Shown one piece after another: positions 11,023 through 22,568 of a stretch of DNA of 64,000 bases (position 1 is its first letter; each line of letters begins with the position of its first letter). The notes under the pieces were generated by a model, which was not told the origin of the DNA, did not search any database, and saw only the letters and a program-made list of their open reading frames with translations. The DNA lies in contig JARGXX010000001.1 of NCBI GenBank assembly GCA_030374765.1, positions 186,001-250,000 on the forward strand, in the 5' to 3' direction. The position numbers and the translations under genes are program-made. This DNA comes from Agarophyton chilense. Its lineage: Eukaryota; Rhodophyta; Florideophyceae; Gracilariales; Gracilariaceae.

Positions 11023-11647
11023 TTATGGGGGCGGCGCAGAAGTAACTCTGTCGTCCTCATTGGAACCTGCAGGAGCAAAACCAGAACTAGGGTCACCCGA
11101 GGAGCCATCTGGACCACCAGAACCGGCCCCAGCGAGCCGAGCATGCTTCTTCGGCGGAGATTCGCCTGAGGCTCTATAGTCTCCATCGAAAGCCTCCCGG
11201 GCACTCAAGTTTCGACCATACCGGGCATCAGAGTCGGCAGTAACCCTCTCGGACATCGCCTGCGCATTCTGCTGCAGGAGATTGACCATGCCGGTCTTCA
11301 GGTCCTGACCCTGTTGGACAACCGCGGCGTAGCGAGCCGAGCGACTCGCCTAGGAGCAAGCATTCCCCAGGACCGTGGTAATGTCCATCGAGGCAGTAAG
11401 AGCAACGGTAGGGCAGAATGACATGACCCACTGCCCGCGGATTCCATCCGATGGTATGGTAATAGCGGTTCCCGGGGCGTTCATAGGCCACTTCGTATCC
11501 CGAGGAGCTCCTCGCTTTGTTGTTCGAAGCCATGGTGCCACTACCCACATGTAGGTCTGCCGGGAAATGGATAAGAAAACCGACGGAAGCGACATAGTCC
11601 GAAGGGAGTACGGCGCAACCGACGGGCTTATAAGGCGGATCCGGCAT
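11023..11647 (-). pseudogene. Antisense accessory frame of Element 1, internally deleted
   Basis: The start ATG at 11647 (MPDPPYKPVG) matches the proposed start in Element 2 (MPKSPYKLAG). The N-terminal 75 codons match it closely (VLPSDYVAS, SSSGYEVAYER). The frame then jumps near 11415 to the C-terminal part, skipping about 1.4 kb present in Element 2. The C-terminal end keeps QNAQAMSERVTAD, a short basic run (PPKKHARL) and the Gly/Pro-rich tail ending VTSAPPP. One stop lies near 11350. Function unknown. It is convergent with pol. Confidence 0.6.
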
Positions 11648-12046
11648 CGCGCGCGACCAATAGAAAAGTACCACGATGGTAAGGCGGAGTGACGGAATCA
11701 ACCCGAACGGACTGAAAGGCATGAAACACGGTGCACGAAGCGTGAAGGGTCGCAAGAGGAAGAACCGAGACTAAGGAAGAAGCCAATGGACCGTCTGGGC
11801 AACGCGACGCCAGGAATACGCCGGCGACGCCCCTATGGCCAGCACTCACGGCGCGTGGGAGTTGGTATTCCTTAGGCAAATTAGTTGCCCTTCGGCGCCA
11901 ATGGTCAGCTCACGCTTTCCGGCATCCCCGCTGGCGATGACGACGCGATGTCCCGTCGCGCCTAATGGTACCGGAAGCAATGAAGTGTTTACGTCCCCTG
12001 GGTTAATCATGAGGCCATCTGGACTTCGCCGTGATGGTCGAATCCT

Positions 12047-12059
12047 AAGGAGGGAGATA
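12047..12059 (+). other. Polypurine tract of Element 1
   Basis: AAGGAGGGAGATA abuts the 3' LTR. Element 2 has AAGGAGGGACATA in the same place. This is the expected plus-strand priming site for reverse transcription. Confidence 0.8.
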
Positions 12060-12597
12060 TGTGAAGGAGCGATAATACCGTTTGAACCCGGTAAGCCACC
12101 GGGCCTTGATGGATCTTGCAGGTGACACGTGTACGGCTCGACCTCACCCGCCGGGCCCTGGATCTTGCACGTGACACGTGAATGGGTCGACCTCAGGTGG
12201 ACTCATGTAGATCATTAATTTATTTTAATTAGTGTAATAGACTAGCATTACAGTGCCAGGGAGATCTCAGTGCCTCGCCAGTACTATTTACTTGGCTCGA
12301 GTGACTCTTCTCCCTTGGAGTACGGTAGGTACCATTAGGATACTTAATAATCCCCTTTGGTATGCCTTTGGTATATTAGTTCCACCCTTTGGTATGCCTT
12401 TGGTATATTAGTTCCACCCTTTGGTCTTCAAGCCATCGTTTCCGTAGGTCCAACCTGTAGGACTACGCAGTAAATGCCGGCCCATTGCACCAAGTACTCT
12501 GGGAGAGCCGCCGTCAAGGATTCGAACCTCAGGAACCGCTCTACCACGCTACCACCGGTCGAGACCCGTACGCTGACCCACCCGTCATTGCGTTACA
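12060..12597 (+). repeat. 3' LTR of Element 1 (538 bp)
   Basis: Same ends as the 5' LTR but 92 bp longer, through two internal tandem duplications. One lies around 12105-12205 (the GATCTTGCA.GTGACACGTG block occurs twice) and one at 12350-12425 (the TTTGGTATGCCTTTGGTATA block occurs twice). The antisense A/B boxes are at 12518-12546 (B-box perfect, A-box last base changed). Confidence 0.92.
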
Positions 12598-12602
12598 CGA
12601 CC
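12598..12602 (+). repeat. Target-site duplication CGACC, right copy (Element 1)
   Basis: Exact repeat of 3629-3633. Confidence 0.88.
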
Positions 12603-14610
12603 AAGTGAAATGCCAATTCAGGATCAACAAAGCTTCGCGAAGGTCAGACAGCATTCATAATCCTTGCAAACTCGGCTGTTGGACACGGACAACGAGTTTC
12701 TTTTGGGCTGCTGCATCTACTGATTGGTCAGTCGCTTTCAAATCCAACACGACAGACTACCTGAACACAGTGAAGTATGAAGTGATACTGTCAGTGCTAC
12801 GGCAATGCCATGAAGTATCCAACGTGTCAAATTAATCAACTGACATAGAATCCATAGCGGGCAGCTCAGGTAACCTCTTGCTTCGCTTAAACAACCGCAC
12901 CGGTAAGCCCCAGAGCAACGACAGAAATCGCAACCGAAGCATTTCTCCGAAAACTAAAATTTTCTGATGACCTATTTTGACGATTCGGACATTGTAAGCC
13001 TATTCACTAAACCCCTAACCTCCTCCTTTCACATCAAGAGCCTTGAAGCCCCAGCCTCAGCTAAACTCTCAACGCCAAACGACCCCTATCTCAGCTCTTT
13101 CAGTGCACGCAATGGTAAGAATGCTGTATCGTTCAACATGAGCGTCATTGATGGCGTGACAGCATCAATCAGTCGAAATTCAATCCCAAAGAGACGAGGT
13201 CCTCTTGATGAAGATGGAGCTCTCTACTGCGCCATCGGCGAAGTAGAAGTAAAACTGCTTTCTCATCAATTTGGTGCGCGCTCTAGAGACCAGCTCAACG
13301 CAATTCCCAATGCGCTCGGTGGCCACGATCGTTGGCAGTATGGAACTGTCTAGCATGCGTCTGCAACCCGTGGCATCCTTGAAATGATTATCCTGACAGG
13401 AAACCTGGAATCTGGCTCCCGTGTGGACATTCACCAGTTTGTCCTAGAAAAATCCAGTCGGTGGGTTATCGGGAAAAATGTCACACGCAAAGGTAACATT
13501 GTGCAAACAGAGAAAAATGCCCTATGCTTCGATCACCGAAATGGCTAAGATTTGCTATCGGTCATTGGCACTAACTTGTTCTCACACATTCCGGTTGAAA
13601 GGTTCACACTCCCTCAAAAGTAATTTGGCTCCCGTATTTGCGGCATTTCAACGGTTACCCTCCAGAAATCTCCCAGGTCGGACATCAAGGCGGCTATCGA
13701 CAGAGTCAACAAACAAGTCTGTGGAAACGAGTGCTATATGGATTTGAAGCCTCTTTATCACATAAATGGACTTTTAGATCCTTTTTTTTGGAGGTCTGCC
13801 GCTCTAATCGTTGACAGCAGTCATGCGTGCCATTTCACTGCTTTCCGCCAGCCGATAATAAGATCTCCGTCAGCGGCCTATCCAAGTCGTTCAACGACAG
13901 AATGTGCATTGAACAAATGCACTTGGACCAGTTATGCATACTTCAATACGTGGACTTCATGAACTGATTGTTCACGGTCTTCGTCGTCTTCATCACCGCT
14001 CTCTACGAAGTGGTTATCGCCTTCAAATCCAGTTGTGACTCGCCATTTTGGTATCTCAGTGCCCTGCGTGGCGACCAGGCTTTTGTGATCGCTGCATTGC
14101 TGTATCTCAATATAAAGACATCGGCATTTAGCTGAACCCTTATGAACCGCGCAGACATACCGAACGTGACCTCAAAAGCAAACAAATGATCATTAGGATC
14201 ATTTTCTTTCGTCTCAAGTAGTCAGTCGCCGTAAACAAATTCTTTCCTGTGCTCGCTGCAAATAGAGCAGTCGCCACGTGTAACGAGGTGTACACAAATG
14301 ACACCATGTTCGCATATAAACTAGCCATAGGCTTCTCGAAGCCAAACCGGATCCTAAAATCAAAAGCAGCCTCAGCGGCACCACTTGCAGTTATAGATAC
14401 TGTAAAAACCTTTCAACAAAATGAGATGGACAAACGCGGTCATTGCTCGAACGCCAAAACGATCGCACAGATCAATCAAAAACAAACACAGTTACAGTGA
14501 CAAGCGAGCAAGGCAAGCAGATCACGGCAGTATTAGAAGACTTACGCCCTGCATTACCCGAAGATATCTTTCCAAAGCTCGTGCAGGATGCCCTCGACAA
14601 GATCGGCGAT
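12603..14610 (+). pseudogene. 3' half of the old retroelement: gag end, protease-like region and decayed remainder
   Basis: Removing Element 1 rejoins the gag frame (FDAKAT, then NANSGSTKLREGQTAF). The gag tail reads VKYEVILSVLRQC. At 12967-13353 a 128-codon frame holds DGALYCAIGEVEVKLL, which resembles a retropepsin active-site strand with the usual Asp-Ser/Thr-Gly weakened to Asp-Gly-Ala. After stops, RWVIGKNVTRKGNI near 13460 looks like the second protease signature. Beyond 13550 only scattered open stretches remain (for example ALPEDIFPKLVQDAL near 14560), with many stops. No RT or integrase motif was recognised here. Confidence 0.45.
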
Positions 14611-14666
14611 GAGCTATAAGACATTCAATCATCCCATAGATAACCGATCGCCGATAAGCAAGAAGA

Positions 14667-14738
14667 CACTCAATAATCCTTAATTTAGCAGCTCGCCGAA
14701 AACACTCAACAATCCTTAATTTAGCAGCGCGACGAAGA
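14667..14738 (+). repeat. Two 36-bp tandem units
   Basis: CACTCAAYAATCCTTAATTT begins each unit, at 14667 and 14703, with GCAGCKCG and GAA following. A weaker third unit precedes them. Nothing suggests a function. Confidence 0.75.
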
Positions 14739-14760
14739 CACACAACTGTCCGACAAAAAC

Positions 14761-15219
14761 GATGCGTGTTGGACCGAAGATGACTAAAGCAACTCTCCTA
14801 TCACTGGCATTCGAGTTTAAGACTAATAGTCACTTGAACATATGTACTATCCCGCTTTCGTTCACTGAGGGAATGATGATGACTGCATAAACTTGCACAT
14901 TGATGAAAGCGGAAAGGAAGTCCTCAATATTGCAGAAGATCGGTGTAAATTTTCTTATACTAATCAGCGAGCATTCTCCGCCAGCTCAAGATCCGTCTGG
15001 AGAACTTTGCATGTTGAAAGTCAAGCCAAAACCGTTCTGCACTCCATGCTACTGCAATTTGGAAACAAACTCTTCATTAAGCATCATGTGAAGGGTTTTG
15101 ATCATTTTCTGATCGTTTCTGCAAACACGGAATAAAAAGAAACGTTTCTCAAGACGTCCCGACCTATATCCTTTTTACATGTCTCCCCAAACTTAAATAT
15201 CGTAAGCGGCCACACCATG
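14761..15219. other. No recognised gene
   Basis: Two overlapping frames of 63 and 80 codons near 14893-15135 start here but match nothing I know. The sequence separates the old retroelement remnant from the Tc1-type copy. Confidence 0.3.
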
Positions 15220-16344
15220 TAAAGTCTGTTTCCGAAACATATCCCTCGCGCAAATTTTCCAAAAATCAATGTTTTGGCTAAAGTAAAACTAACAAAATCA
15301 GTGTGAAAAAATTTAAAGTAAAAATACTGTTTCAAAAACATAACCTTTCTTGCATCCTTTTTATTCTAACGCGAGTTCAGTAGTTTTTTTTGCTCCTTTT
15401 ACTCTGTATAACACTTATACAAAGCTTTGCATTGATTCTATAAAAGAATTGATAGCATTACAGTCAATCTTTTCCCAGCAATCTTTGATACAATTTTTTA
15501 AATCAAAAACTGTATCAAATTGCCTTCCATGCCCATAAACCATTCGGGCCAACATTCCCCAAATGTTTTCGATAGGGTTGAGGTCAGGAGAGCGTGCAGG
15601 CCATTCCGTAACAGACATATTTAGACTATTTAACCACTGTTTCATAGAATTAGACCTAGGCACAGGTGCATTATCTTACTGAAAAATTAATTCTTCTCCG
15701 TGCATATAGTATGCAAAAGGTAGAAGATAGTTTTCTAGAACCTCGGCATACTTCTCAGAGTTCATATTAGTGTCAACAAAAACCATATCAGTTGCTCCGT
15801 TCGTAGAGATTCCAGCCAAAACTATTACTAATGCGCCTCCAGAATGCCTGGTCACAAATTCTTTCTTTTCTTTTCGTAGATCATGCCAATAAAGTTTATA
15901 GCAATCTGGACCATCAAGGTTGAACTTTTTTTCGTCGGAAGAGATAAAATTATTCCATTCCGTTTTCCAATATGCCTTTTGAGGACACCATTCAACACGA
16001 TTATTCTTGTGATTATCTTTTTAAAAAAAATCCTCATTTTTGTGTACTTGAACAAATTTTGATGTTTACCTACACGCCATATAGTAGATCTTGATAGAAA
16101 TGATTTTATATATTTGACAATTTTTACGCAAGATGAAGTGTTACGGCATAGTTCTCGCTTAATTCCACGTTTATCGGCCGGGTATAGTGACGTAGGACGG
16201 CCGGTTGAACGCTTTGTTCCTTATGTAGCGGGGTTTTTGATGAAGTTGCTGATTGTTTTTGGACTGCGCTTGAGTTTTCGGGCTATAACTGCTGGAAGCA
16301 TACCCTGACCTACTAATTCCATGATTTGCTCAAAACAGCTGTTA
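15220..16344 (-). mobile_element. Tc1/mariner transposon copy B, truncated, with dead transposase
   Basis: Right-end terminal repeat copies lie at 15222-15245 (AAGTCTGTTTCCGAAAC) and about 105 bp inward at 15328 (ACTGTTTCAAAAACAT), the paired-repeat layout of Tc1 elements. The minus-strand transposase keeps SDEKKFNLDG (first Asp), DNAPVP (second Asp, just after an in-frame TAA) and SPDLNPIENIWG (Glu), with 34 residues between the last two. Homology to copy A stops at 16344, inside the N-terminal helix-turn-helix codons, so the other terminal repeat is missing. It ends next to the Spondin pseudogene. Confidence 0.87.
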
Positions 16345-16395
16345 ACATCATCCTCTTCCGTACCACGAGATCAGTTTCGTCTATTCGACCCAACC

Positions 16396-17066
16396 ATGAT
16401 TCGTCAACTCACAACCCTCGTACTCTCCCTTGCCCTCGCCCAAGCTGCGACGGCCACGAGGAAAATGTGTAGCGATGAAGATGACTACATCTTTAACTTC
16501 AACAACTTACTAACACCGGCAAGATTTGGCGACAGTATCCAAAAGATGGGACTTGTCTTCTCCCCGCTGGCTGGCGCCTCCAACTCGAACCGCGTGTTTC
16601 TTCTCGCGGTCAAAGGCTTAGCTTCACCCCGAGTTGAGCAGATCGCCGAAACCGGTCAGAATTATTGTTTTTTACTCTCGCCGAGGGTCTTGTTGGAAAT
16701 GGTGTGAAATCCGTCGACGTGGCCATGGGACCAACTATGCCCGGTAAGTACACCGCCCTTCGATTTACCGGTGAGTCCGAAAATCCGTTCGTTACAGTAG
16801 TTAGCATGATTGCTCCATCGCCCAACTGGTTGGTGCAGATCAGCAACATCAAGTTAGTGCGAGTGGGTAATTCCATTAAAAAGAGAGTTCGTAGATTGAT
16901 TACGTAGGATGCTGGTACCGATGATGGTGGTGAATTCACAAGTCTGATTGATGCCTCTCTCCACTTGCCAGCAGAGCCCCTAAACAATATTGCTCCTCTA
17001 GTGGCGGATGAAACAAATGCCTTTGACTGGCGTTCCATAGGTACATACTTCATCACACGGGTTGAC
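16396..17066 (+). pseudogene. Secreted Spondin_N-domain protein, frameshifted
   Basis: ATG at 16396 opens with a signal peptide (MIRQLTTLVLSLALAQAATA). Then come Spondin_N landmarks in order: FSPLAGASNSN, VEQIAETGQN (frame break at a T run near 16668), ENPFVTVVSMIAPSPNW with the typical SMIAPSPDW signature, VQISNIKL, then DAGTDDGGEFTS and PAEPLNNI. The codon before DAGTDDG is TAG, where the family normally has Trp, so it is probably TGG changed to TAG. Two lesions and no downstream anchor make it a pseudogene. Spondin_N proteins are secreted matrix or surface proteins. The domain call is confident from the motif order, and the role in this organism is unknown. Confidence 0.82.
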
Positions 17067-17643
17067 TAACTATATTCACCATTGTCTTCCAACCTCTGTC
17101 TTCTATAAATGCAGAAGAAGGAGGAAAAAAAGCTCATTCAGCGGAAAACGAGAACGTTTTGACTTACGTTTGGCCTCCGTTGTCAAGCGCGGGATTCTCA
17201 CAGCGGAGAAGGAACGTCAATTTGGGGCTGCTAACCATAAAAAAGAGCATGAAACACGACGACGTGAGACTGCTGCAGAGCTGCTTGCTGATTCTTTTCA
17301 GGAGCAGCGGAAGGACGCTCAGGAACAGTCTTAAAGCGAGCGCACACAATTCTGGAAGTATCAGCAAAAGCTTACTGCCGTTTTTTCACGAAAGATCGAG
17401 ACTTTGCTTGCACAGCAAGAAAAGATGTGCCTGTAGTTGGAACTAGATGCTAGAGTTATAAGCAATACGTTGCGCTCCATGTGGGGCGCTGTAGTGGATT
17501 TGATGGCGTCTGCGAATGAGTCGCCTGTAGACCATCGTAGATTTATGGTAACACCCGCGTTTGAACCTGAACAAGCTGCGTCTGAGAAAAATTACATGCA
17601 GCATGTCGTGCATGACAGAGCACTGCCGTCGACGAAGCCTTAA
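17062..17643 (+). pseudogene. Remnant of a basic coiled-coil protein
   Basis: One reading frame continues across two stops (17332-17334 and about 17434). It has a Lys/Arg-rich start (KCRRRRKKSS), a charged helical run (KERQFGAANHKKEHETRRRE, ELLADSFQEQRKDAQEQ), then QFWKYQQKLTAVFSRKIETL and DARVISNTLRSMWGAVVDLM. The charge pattern and length suggest a real but dead protein. I do not recognise the family. Confidence 0.4.
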
Positions 17644-17931
17644 CGCAACGTTAGAGACGATTGCAATGATTTAGCTGCTGGAAACTGATGACGCGTCCTT
17701 TGTACCAACTTCATAGATTTCCTCTGTCCATACACCATTCTCTGTTCTCTGCTACCGAGAAATCTGACGAGAATCACAGCCCTGCGCTTATCAACAGCTT
17801 TGATGATGACGGACGAGCGAAATGAGCTTTACATCAGTGTTGGTTGCAAAGCTTTTCTTTTCACAGCTACAAAACGTAAGAGCTCCTTCTGTGCATTTGA
17901 ACATATCACTTCAGCACTGAATGATGTTGTC

Positions 17932-19830
17932 TCAGATTTGCAATTTATGAAACGACGCCGAAGATTGTTCCTTCCATAGACTATAGTATTCACCACCATG
18001 GAGTCGCTCGCAAAGGTTTGCCAGATGGACGTTCGCTCGCGACTTGGAAAGGGCGGAAAGGCCCTCCATGAATTTGCCCAGATGAAAATCGAAACTCGTC
18101 TCAATCTTTGCAAGAGTTGCTGGATACGACCGTTCCTTCAAATGACTCTGCACGACGTCATTGTCCTCGCAAACCCGCACCAGAGTCTCAAAGCTATCAG
18201 TATGCGACGTGAAAGAGATGCAAATTTCACCGAGTGCCCATGACCCTCGTTCGGCAATGAGCATTGTGCGACCCACATGCCCAAGGAAATGTGCGTGGTG
18301 CACCATGATTGCATCAGTAGTCTGTGCCTTGCGCATCGCGTTTTCAAACTGCATCTTGTTGGGTTCAATCACATAAGCAACGGCATAATACAGAATTTTT
18401 CTGAAGAAGGGCAGCATACTATTCCGCAGCGCGAACAAGCGAACAAGCGCTGTAGCCACCTTCCTTAACGAACTTCTGGCCGGCATGTGTACGTTCCAAC
18501 AGCGGTTGAGCTCGCGCTTCACGTACTTGAAAAGACAAGTAGTGGAACAAAAAATGATACATTAGCACCTCCTTCTTAGACACAACTAGGTTAAGAAACC
18601 GCTACAATCGATTATGCAACTCAAACGTCTCATATCCAGAGATCAACTCGCGCTTGTCGGTCTTACACGTATGCAACCTCATCGGTGAGATGATCGTACG
18701 CAAGCACGCAAGTTACGTCATCCGCGAACTCATCGTTGCGATTCCCGGCGGCGCGAAAGCAAATGTCCAGCAGCAATGCCAGATGACTCCGCGATACATT
18801 GGCACGTGCCTTTCTCAACTCGACGTGCTTTACGTCGAGAGCCACAAAATCGGATGCCCCGCACAGAAAGAAGGCGCGTGAAGTGCGCAATCTGTCGCGC
18901 TGACCCACCGACTGTGAGAGAGGTTGCATAAAATGAGCGGCTACACGCAGGTACCCACGCGCGACGAAGGTAGAGATGTGGCGCCGGGTGGTTGCGGCTC
19001 ATAAATAGCGGGCAATCGCAGTGAGTGTGTCTATGGCGTCGAGTGGGAGCGGTGTTATGTCAACATGACGTCCTCCCAGAAGATTGTGGTACATGCAGGT
19101 TCACAGAATGGTGTTGGCGAACTCGGAAAAAAAAGTGGGATAACATGTATCGATTGGTGGCGAAGAGTTGCTTCCAGCTCTTGGCTGTGCTCGCGTGCAC
19201 GTATGGTATATAGTCGAAGATGAAGAATTGGTTGTGTGGATTGTATATGGGACAGTGCAGCACCCAGACTTCGACGTGATAGAATACCGGCAGGACACCG
19301 CTGTGCCGCAGTAGGGATAACAAGGCACAGTACTTGGATGTGCAGAGGTGGTCGTATGCTGGCTTGTAGAACTGCCGAGCGCTTTTCCACCGTGTGCGTC
19401 GGTGAGGTAGGCGGCTACACTCTCCTGCAGTTACATGCAGCTCAGAGGTAGCTGTACTTAAGAGAAGGGGGTCTTTCAAGACTACTTATGGCTTAAGGCG
19501 GCGGTCAGTAAGCGCAGCAAGAGTTTACGACACTCATCTAACAATGTTCCCAACGCCATGGCAACGCTCTAGCGCACATGGCCCATGTCGCAGTGCAGGA
19601 GTCGAAAGCGCTCTACAAAAGCGTGGACGCGGACGTGTTGCATTGAGAAGGGAAGCAACATGTTGAGCAGAGACGAGACGTTCCGCAAGCACGACGGCCG
19701 CGAGCTGTGGTCTATTGGAAAAGGCGCCCACCCATTCGCGCGCGAGACGAACTCCCACGAACGAGGTGCACGCGTCGTGAAAGGGGGGCGCGAGCGGCGC
19801 TATGAGCGCGGGGCGGGGTTGGCGCACTTG
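17932..19830 (-). pseudogene. Gamma-tubulin complex component (GCP2-type), multiply frameshifted
   Basis: Minus-strand pieces follow the GCP2 order. Near 19300, VEVWVLHCPIYNPHNQFFIF matches the ILE-W...I.DPY.EF block. Next FFSEFANTIL matches the family helix after it. Near 18860, RAFFLCGASDFVALDVKHVE and LLLDICFRAAGNRNDEFADD match YFL...GDF and LLE.ALR.....DPF.D. Near 18640, SGYETFELHN and VVSKKEVLMYHFLFHYL match the PLS..I..KAL.KYQ.LFR stretch. At 18522-17932, LRNSMLPFFRKILYYAVAYV, IEPN and HHAHFLGHV match the C-terminal domain. At least five frame changes are needed, so the gene is dead. GCPs nucleate microtubules. The stretch is G+C-rich compared with the flanking DNA. Confidence 0.78.
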
Positions 19831-20260
19831 GGAGTTACGAAGTCGGAAGATAGGGGTGGCGCGTGCCTAGGAGGACGACGCGGGTCTTGGCGGCGGCGCG
19901 TTGTTCTTAGGCTGCATGGTGGCACCGCCCATTTTGCAGCGCAGGGGGCGGGGGACGGTGCGTGCGTTGGCACTCGGGGAAAAGGTCATCGCTACTAAAG
20001 GGAAGCAAATGGATGACCATTCAAGGACGAATGAAGATTGTGAATATTTAGCAAGCCGAAGCATGTTCTCGCGCCGACGTTGCGTTTTCCAGGAGGCTCC
20101 GATTGCACTACACTTGTGCCTGGTCTGCTCCAGCGTCCGAGCCATGCAGAACAAGAACTGCGCCATATGCACTTCAATTACATTCATAGTAACACAATTA
20201 GATCCATCTGCCCTCTGAATACCCTCACAATTCTTAAAAACTTTCTTCTAGGGAACTCGA
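19831..20260. other. Flank of the GCP pseudogene, no recognised gene
   Basis: The G+C-rich part up to about 19990 may be the decayed 5' end of the GCP gene. Open frames on both strands here look compositional. Nothing else is recognised. Confidence 0.3.
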
Positions 20261-20599
20261 TTGATAGCCAATGATATTTTGGTACAACGACCTAAGTCTA
20301 TCCAAAAATTGCCATTACAGACTACACCAGAAGACCTCCAAATAGATCATCAACACTACCTTCACGAGACGATAGTTATGATGCTTCAAATAATTAGGGC
20401 TGCTGAATACGGAGACTGGGAGAAAATATCTCTGAAAGAAGTGTTCAGAACTGCGACGGAACTTGAAAAGGAAAAAACCCATCAGTCGATACCCTGTAGC
20501 GTGTCGGGAAAGGGTTACACGCATCATGCAGGAGTACTCCACACGCATAAAAAACTAGGTGAATTTGGAAGAGATGGTCAAGACCCTGATCTATATTAA
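20261..20599 (+). CDS. Hypothetical protein fragment, 112 codons
   Basis: Acidic-to-neutral product with plausible helices (LHETIVMMLQIIRAAEYGDW, LKEVFRTATELEKEK). A TTG rather than an ATG begins the open stretch, and no close family is recognised. The frame resumes briefly after the stop (NPYFFEEIHDKEQYNLRHN), which suggests a decayed gene. Low confidence that it is coding at all. Confidence 0.2.
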   Translation: MIANDILVQRPKSIQKLPLQTTPEDLQIDHQHYLHETIVMMLQIIRAAEYGDWEKISLKEVFRTATELEKEKTHQSIPCSVSGKGYTHHAGVLHTHKKLGEFGRDGQDPDLY

Positions 20600-22568
20600 A
20601 ATCCATATTTCTTTGAAGAAATACACGACAAAGAGCAATATAATTTACGCCATAATCCACCTGCCGTAATTGAAAGTGAAACTGGTAGCAATGTTTAAGA
20701 AGAAAACATATCCAGCGCCCGTAGGAGAAAACAATCTTAATATGAAACGAATGAGTCGATTTTTATGCAAGCCATAGAGTACCAGCAAGTACTGTTGCAG
20801 GAGACCAAGAGAAAAATGACAAGAAAGCCAAGCTGAGGACAACCATGGAATGGTAAGTCGTAAATATATTAACGATTGCATCAAGTTTTCTACAACATAG
20901 GAAAGCAATGAATATCTCTGTTTTTTCGGTGATTGTCTCTATTGTAATATCCTGGGGACTTTGAAGTTTGTCTTGCGGTAGGTAGCAGATTTCATGGTCC
21001 TCGCATTTCATCCATGAATTTGACAGAAAAATACAGGCAATGTTCAAATACATAATTACATCTTCGAGATATAATTTTACCCAAGTCTTAAGAACGCAAA
21101 ACATATGCTTCAATATTTCAAACCCTCAGTTGACAGGCTTTCGCGTTCCCGACGCTATTTTATCCCAAGTTCTCAGAACGAGGTTTGCTGCTAACACCTA
21201 CTTACAGGAGCTCTTCAACATATTGACGTATAGAGTAAAGATAAAGCCCTGCATTACATACTGTTGAACCTTAACACCGGCAGGCAGTAGATTTAGTACC
21301 TGTGGTCCAAGCTATTTTCCCCCGTCAACCATGTTCTCCAGAGATCTGCTCAGATAAATATTTGAATAATCAAAAATCCCAGGACACTCATTGCAAGTAT
21401 ACATAAACCTTTGGACTGCATCGACAACCACAAACAGAATCATGCTTGACAAGCCATTAAAACAGCCATTCTCGTACTACCGGTCTTCAGAGCACATTCC
21501 CCATGCTCTACATGTGCCATCCAATTTGGCCACGAAACACCGAAGCCCATGTATCTCTTTAAAGCATTGCATCATTGAAGCTAGGTCCAATTCTGCTTGG
21601 GGCATATGCACATTGTCCCTGAAGTACCAGAGATGTCACAAAACCTGAGCAATACGTCAGGGATTTAGAAAGGATCACTGTCTTACGATCATGTTAGGGA
21701 AAGTGCTTTATCAAAACAACTCTGTTTCGCGAACGTCAATCGAGCATTTTACTCAGCATATGGTAGGAATAATGTTTTGTTAGCATTGAAAGTACCTGAG
21801 AGATTTCTTCTTTATTATTTTGGAGAGACCTGTCCTAGGTCAAAATATCGTCCATGGTATGCAAGAGAAAGGCCACAAAGGTGTTGTAGCTCCAACGTGA
21901 GGCGTCTCAAAAGGCTGCGCAGGGGTCAACGATGCAGAGCCCAACATGTATGTAGACCTTAAAGGTTGCACTCCATAAAGACGTTGAGTGTACAATACTA
22001 AACTCTCATTCCAAACTATATTCAAACCCACGTCGCACAAATATCTTTTCGACATTACATTTTTTCAACAAAATCACAACCTGCAGTGCAAGACTTCAAG
22101 GTTTTTGAAAGCCTAATTTCCACAAAGTCATTTCACAACCCATATCTAACAATTCAAAAACTCACACAATACTGTTTTTCTGGCAAAAGATGTAAGGGCG
22201 GCTTTCATTCTCATACCTAAATGTAGTCCCTTTTCCTTGACTTCTTCGGATTTTAACACTGTTCTTGTAGCTACATGGGATGTGTGCAAAAAGAAAATAG
22301 CCGTAAAGGTATACAAAATATGATTTGTACATAATCTACATACAGCTCAAACTCTATAGAACGTGACGGTAGTGTTGAATTATAAGCTCGTCTAAAATCT
22401 AAAGAATTTCAGTTATTTCGTAGGATTTTTTAGTCCGCTATTGTACAAATCAACACGAACTATTGAAAAACATTGTTTTATGTATTTTTAATGAAAACAC
22501 TTACAGACGTTCTTGTACAGATATTCGGATATGATTTTGACGACGACGAAAACAGATATCCTTGTGCT
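20600..22568. other. Intergenic, no supported gene
   Basis: Short frames on both strands (for example 20763-21113 minus and 21391-21648 plus) have no recognisable motif. The last 500 bases before PRP18 are A+T-rich and hold its 3' flank. Confidence 0.35.

Larger units (their letters stand above)
3634..12597 (+). mobile_element. Element 1: Ty3/gypsy chromovirus, structurally near-complete, coding-defective
   Basis: Order: 5' LTR, primer-binding site, gag, retropepsin, RT, RNase H, integrase, chromodomain, antisense frame, polypurine tract, 3' LTR. A perfect 5-bp duplication (CGACC) flanks it. It inserted into an older retroelement gag. Internal stops and frameshifts interrupt gag and pol, and many are identical in Element 2, so they predate insertion. 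Private defects include a 1-bp deletion near 5313, a 1-bp insertion near 8190, three stops in the integrase region (about 8946, 9025 and 9270) and a deletion of about 1.4 kb in the antisense frame. The 5' and 3' LTRs differ by substitutions and by two tandem duplications in the 3' copy, so the insertion is not recent. Confidence 0.92.

Noticed and set aside
19585-19998. A 137-codon plus-strand frame opposite the GCP2 pseudogene
   Set aside because: G+C-rich DNA gives few stops. The motif-bearing strand is the minus strand.
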